From Apus apus (taxonomy: Eukaryota; Chordata; Aves; Apodiformes; Apodidae), in assembly GCF_020740795.1 (NCBI RefSeq), contig NC_067312.1:67910905-67974904 (forward strand): a DNA stretch of 64,000 nt, in the 5' to 3' direction. This document shows positions 33,874 to 64,000 of the stretch, one piece after another (position 1 is the stretch's first letter; each line of letters starts with the position of its first letter). The notes under the pieces were generated by a model that was given only the letters and a program-made list of their open reading frames with translations, did no database searches and was not told where the DNA came from. The position numbers and the translations under genes are program-made.

Positions 33874-36800
33874 CTTCTTCATTGTTCAGATACAGGAGGA
33901 TCCTATCCAATCTAGCAATTTTCTTGTCTGGACCTGAAGAGTCATAGCTTTCCCTGTGCTTCTACCAGCTTTACCTGCTGGTAAAATAGTGAGAATTGTT
34001 ACACTTGTAAGTATGTGGATATTGTTTCCTTAATATTTTGTTTCCTTAGATCTGTATATGCTTCCTAGTTTTAGTACCTCAGCATATTCCATTGCTATTC
34101 GTATGATGTGACTGGGGTTCAGACCCTTGAGGAAGGGTCCTGTGTTTCTTACTCACTATGGGTAATGTTTTCTTTGTCACTTTTCCTTAATTTCTTCATG
34201 GTGCCATTTGTAGCAGTGGCTTCTATGTTAAGCTAGATTTGAGCTAGCTCTGGATACTTCTGTTAAGGATATTCTGTAGTACAAGGTAGACACACTTTGA
34301 TGCATGGCAGTACTGCTTTGGCCTTGGAGTTCAAAATTTTAAACCTTAAAATGCATTCAGGTAACAAGTTTTTTTTTCAGGTGTCAAAGCTGTGGTACAA
34401 CCCCAGCTGTTTCCTGCTGGCATTCCTTGTGTCTTAGGATCTGGTTTTGGCCACTATTAGGAAACCCCTCATTCTTGACAAGCCCAAGTAGCAAGGAAAC
34501 CTTGCTCGTACTAAAATTATGTCAGGTCAAACTTTTCTGTGACCATCCACACTGACATATAATTGCCATTCTTGGAAGACACTTCATAGGTCACATGAGA
34601 AACCATCTCCTTTATCAGTTCTGCAAGGCTATAGAACAAAGAACTTCTTTTATATATAAAATGTACTTCTGCCATCTCATGTTTCCTTCTCTCTTGCTTT
34701 AAGAAGGGATAATGTAGATATGTGAATCTTCATCGCCTTTGAGTAAAGTTGATAAATCCAGCCCCCCTTTTTTTTTTTTATTTAAGCTCTATCTGTTTTG
34801 CAGCACTGTTTTGTTTAGGTGCCTCGACTGCATTTAATAACAAAAGGGAAGAATTAAAAAACACAGTGGCAGTGGATTTTTGATATATTTAGTTTTGCAG
34901 TGCATTGCCACTCTTGAATTCTGTGGGTTTTGCACAAAGGCACTTTCTTCAGCTGTTGGCCTGAGACCACCTCCATTACACCAAAATTCAGCTGGTGATT
35001 CCAAATCAGGCTGATAAAATCCGATTTTGAAAAAAGTCCTTTTTAGAACACTGACTGATGAGCCTGGCCTATGAAAAACTGTTACAGGCCTGTCCTGTCA
35101 GACAAGAAACATTGAGTAACTGGGTGTTTGAATTGCTGTAGCATTACTGCTGGATAGATTAAGAAGTGTGTCTATGAAGAAAAGAACAGGATGTGCACAG
35201 AAAGTTACTGGAGGCTTAGACTGAGCAATACTCCCAGCAATACTTCCTTGTCTATTGAATTGGAGCCATGCTTGAGGACGAAGAAGGAGCCCTAAAAAGG
35301 CTGTACACAGTTCTTACACACTTTTACACATACACAGAGGTCAAACACTGGAGCATCTGAGAACAGAAAAGGAGGTATGCATTCTTCAGTGGGCCTGATA
35401 ACACTGTGGGATTATAGTAAATGATGCTGATTTTTAGTGCTGGCATGCTGGGAAAGCTAATATTTAGATCTAGAGATGAAGGACTGAGTCTTTGCAGCAA
35501 AGCTGGAAACAACCTAAATACTTTCCTCAAAACAAAATTTTAGGTTATATATACACATATTTTTAAAACTACTATTATGGGGAAATACCACAGACATGCT
35601 AGAATTGTTACTGCACTACTGAAGTTCACACTTCCCAGGCTTAGCTTAGGTGTTACCTTTACTTAATATGATTTTACTGCAAGTTGCCAAGAGATTTATA
35701 TTGCAGCTTCTTTTAAAGAGCAAGACAATTTTCATTTTCCTGTTAGCAGCAGAGTTTCGGTTTTTGTAGCTTTCTGGAACGTTATATTTCCTGTGCATGG
35801 GTAGCCAGCTTTTTCATTAAATGTTTAGAAATTCAAAGGCTAGAGGCTATTAAGGGGTAGAGTCTGGAGAAACAGGTGTACAAATATATAATGTGGTAGG
35901 CTGGATGGTAAGGAAGTGGGCTTGTTTTGGTTTTCTACCTTGGGCTTTTTGTTTCACCTGGATTTGAAGCTGGGGTTGACTTCTTTCTGGGTATTGTACA
36001 TAACTGTTGTGCATTTTAAGATAATAGAGGATAATGCTGCCTTTCTACTAAATGAATAAGGTATTTTTTCTGCTTTGTACTTACTGTACGATTTGTTAAC
36101 GCAGGTGTTACCCAATGACAGTTTATTTTTTTTTTTAAAAAAAAGGCTTTAAATCCACTAAGTGTGCATAGCACATGCAAATAATCCGTTCACCAATAAA
36201 ATTCTCCAGAACTTGTAGCCTCAGAGGAGTAATTAGTGTTGCCACTATTTTCTCTCCGTTTTGAGAGCTGGCAACAAAGAATAATGCTCTACAGGGTTCA
36301 GTCTGTTGGCTTTTCTTGCAATAAGCGTTTCCTGGAAAGCTCCCATTTTGGACAAAGAGTAGCCTTCTTGGAAACTAGCTGCTAGAGTTGTCAAGTCTTC
36401 AGTCCAGAAGACCTCTGGAGGTCTTTTTAATTCTGTAGACATCAGTCATTTTACCTAGAAGCAGCTTTGAATCATATCGAGATTTGCACGACCATACCTG
36501 AAGGTAAATAGATCTGGTTTCAGGCAGTTTTATATTGTCTTGTTTATATTGATGCATTATCAAATGTCAAATAAATCTGAATACATATGTAGGCTTCCTG
36601 GAACAGCCAAGGCAATTGAATTCTATCAGTAATTATGAAAAAAATTACAATGCCATAATGGCCTGATTATTTTCTTTCTTGAGTGTAATTTAAGTGTATG
36701 ATTCCTTTAAAAACTTGTGCATCTTCTATTACTTTATTAATATTTTAGGGGAGAGGGAAAGCAGGATGGCAGGAGAAATATATTAGCCTGGACCTTTGAA

Positions 36801-37642
36801 AGCATGGGGAAGAGCAATTTTTGCTGAAAAAAGTTCTCAGACACTAGGAAAACTAATTGTTACTGCATCCAGCAATTAAAACCTTAGACCTTCAACATGG
36901 TTTTTATTGAAATTAACTTCTGAAATACCACTACTCCAGAAGAACAGCAATACAGTATGGAGGGCTGTAATTCTGCTGGTGCAGACTGTCTTTTATTATA
37001 TTCAGAAACTAAAGAGTACCTCTAAAACAAGACTTTTGTATCTTAATTCAGTACTTAACCCAATGTGCCTGATTTCCTTTTCTTTGGCTATTACCACTGT
37101 GACAAAAACATGCAGTCAGTATTGGCTATTAAAAACAAGATTGTGTAGCTTATGTAATGAGGTCTTCGTGGAAACCTTGCATATTTTAAGAAAAAGTCTT
37201 TGCACTACCGGGTTTCACTGTGTACTAGATGAAGGACATTCAAGGAAAGGAATGCCTGCATTGATTGTCTTACCAGATTTTTGCTACTCAGGTAGGATGG
37301 AGGTTTTACACTCCTACTCTTAAATGTATGGGGAATTTTTTTTTAGAGCCTGCTTATTAAACTTAAATTGTGATAAGCAAAACCTTCTGTGAGGTTGAAC
37401 GTAGTATATGACGGATTTTAAGAGAGCTGAGGCAGGGTTTTAACTTTAATTCCTGAGTTTCAGCTATATAATGATAGAGAAACTAAGTCAGCAAATGCTG
37501 TATAACTTTAAATGTGAATGAAGAAGGGTCTGCATCATACAGCTCCTTTTTCTGCTTCAAAATTCTTCACATGTACAATTAGATGTGCATTGTGTGTAAA
37601 GAACACAGACATTTCAAAGACAAAAGCTACCCCAAAATAAGC

Positions 37643-62833
<25,191 letters not shown>

Positions 62834-64000
62834 CTGTTAATAAAACAAAAGCCCAGAAGTGAGATTTGAGACCCAGTAGAATAATGCACAGTATGTTATA
62901 AACACACTCAGCTTGCAATATGCATGTCTGTGGTAAAGGCAAATTGTGCAGCAACAAAAGAACAGCAGACAGCTAGTGGAAAGTAACTCTCATTCAAGTG
63001 CATTAAGGTACATGTTCTATTTAAACAACACTCTCTTTTCATAGGGTATTATAATTTCCAAACTTGCAGCATTACCTCAGCTACTGCATCTGCAGACATT
63101 CAGCTACTGCCAAGTGACTGTATGGTACAAACTCCAGACACAGAAAAGAAAATTTTACATGGAATGTTCTGGATTTTATCTGGATTTATTTGTGCTCAAG
63201 TTTCCTCCTAAAACCTGCCTTGTCATTTTCCAGTTGTGGAATATGTAACTTGCTTTCCACAAGATGATTTTCTCTTTCAAAACAGTTCTGAAACCAAGGT
63301 CAGGAAATGCTTATTAGTTTGCAGAGGTGCTTTAATAATGTAGACTTAAAGGAGCACTGTGTAAGAAAAAATACAGATGAGAAAGCATCAGAATAAAGGA
63401 AATGAAGATTGCATAAGCATCATGGTGGAAGAACAACTTACACTCCACTGTTTCATTAGAATTCAAATGATGAAGCCTAACATCAGTTTTAGTGAAGAGA
63501 TTTTAATCTTCTTCAGCTGCTGAAAAAGATGTAACTTCTGCTTCAGCCAGTACAGCCATTCCTGTGTTACTAGTTTAATCCATAGTGTATTTCTGCTGTG
63601 TCACAGTTCTAGAAGCAGAAATACCCCTAAAGTATTATATTGTGATTGGCCAAATTGCCTTTGAATAACTGGGATTGTTTGGAAGAAAACCCTGAGGTTC
63701 TCCAAGCTTTCAAGGGGAGTGCAAACAAAAGGCCAAGTCTTTGAGTCAGCTTGGGCTCCTTAAAGGTAGCACCTGGAGCAGAGGCACTAGCTGTTCCTGG
63801 CAGTGGATTGGCAGCTATACTGCCAAGGAAAAAAAAAAACAACACCTTGGCAAATAGTGTCATTCTTTGGCAGCAGAATCTTCTTACTTGAACAAGTTTT
63901 TAATTTTCTCTTCCCTAAGACAAGGGGAAGGCTTACAATACTTATGTAAGATGTTGCAGTTCTCTCCTGAACAAGAAAGGAACCTGTAGACTGTTATGTC
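62834..64000 (-). other. FBN2 intron 46 (partial)
   Basis: This is the intron upstream (5') of the first FBN2 exon in the window. I see no further cbEGF exon, RNA or repeat family in it. Confidence 0.6.

Larger units (their letters stand above)
30447..37642. other. Intergenic region between the CR1 LINE and the FBN2 3' end
   Basis: About 7 kb of AT-rich sequence. I recognise no gene, RNA or transposon body. It contains an AAAT microsatellite, a CAAA tract and a C/T homopolymer junction, listed separately. The longest open frame (36907-37323, + strand) shows no family resemblance. Confidence 0.55.

Noticed and set aside
36907..37323. 138-codon open frame on the + strand just beyond the FBN2 3' end
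   Set aside because: No domain, signal peptide or family resemblance, no splice context and AT-rich composition; length within chance expectation for a 64-kb window.

Overview
The window is bird nuclear DNA. The coding sequence is split into short exons by GT-AG introns. The interspersed repeats are CR1 LINEs, some ending in the avian ATTCTATG-type or TTCTGTGATTCTG-type 3' tails, plus ERV long terminal repeats of an avian ERVL-like kind. I cannot name the species. Nothing prokaryotic is present (no operons, CRISPR array, insertion sequences or phage genes), and I found no previously undescribed biological system.

Two conserved vertebrate genes lie tail to tail. From 917 to 21841 the + strand carries the last 17 coding exons of SLC12A2 (NKCC1, the Na-K-2Cl cotransporter). 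They run from the TM8 sodium-site exon through TM12 and the whole cytosolic C-terminal domain to the stop. The exons join in frame to 1881 nt (626 residues plus stop). By comparison with the 27-exon human gene they are exons 11-27. The 48-nt cassette exon 21 is present and is followed by a non-canonical GC donor. Candidate poly(A) signals extend from 22126 to 24817.

From 62833 down to 37643 the - strand carries the last 19 exons of FBN2 (fibrillin-2). They encode three cbEGF domains, TB6 (on two exons), five cbEGFs, TB7, seven cbEGFs, and the C-terminal propeptide with its RRKR furin site. The exons join in frame to 2810 nt (936 residues plus stop, using one nucleotide of the exon upstream of the window). 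By comparison with the 65-exon human gene they are exons 47-65. Both genes continue beyond the window at their 5' ends.

The roughly 13-15 kb between the two genes holds no recognisable gene. It contains a GC-rich 13-bp minisatellite of about 47 units (26304-26920) with a recent 130-bp (ten-unit) internal duplication. It also holds a CR1 LINE (28654-30446) with an uninterrupted reverse-transcriptase frame and a 5' inversion of the twin-priming type, and several microsatellites. Other repeats sit in introns: an ERVL-like LTR at 207-581, CR1 copies at about 6421, 10332, 46688, 48915, 54580 and 55736, and two LTR-like segments in one large FBN2 intron (57902-58765 and 61737-62170).

The two proteins have no known joint function. 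NKCC1 loads cells with chloride across the basolateral or plasma membrane, and fibrillin-2 builds extracellular microfibrils. Their adjacency matches the SLC12A2-FBN2 synteny of other vertebrates.
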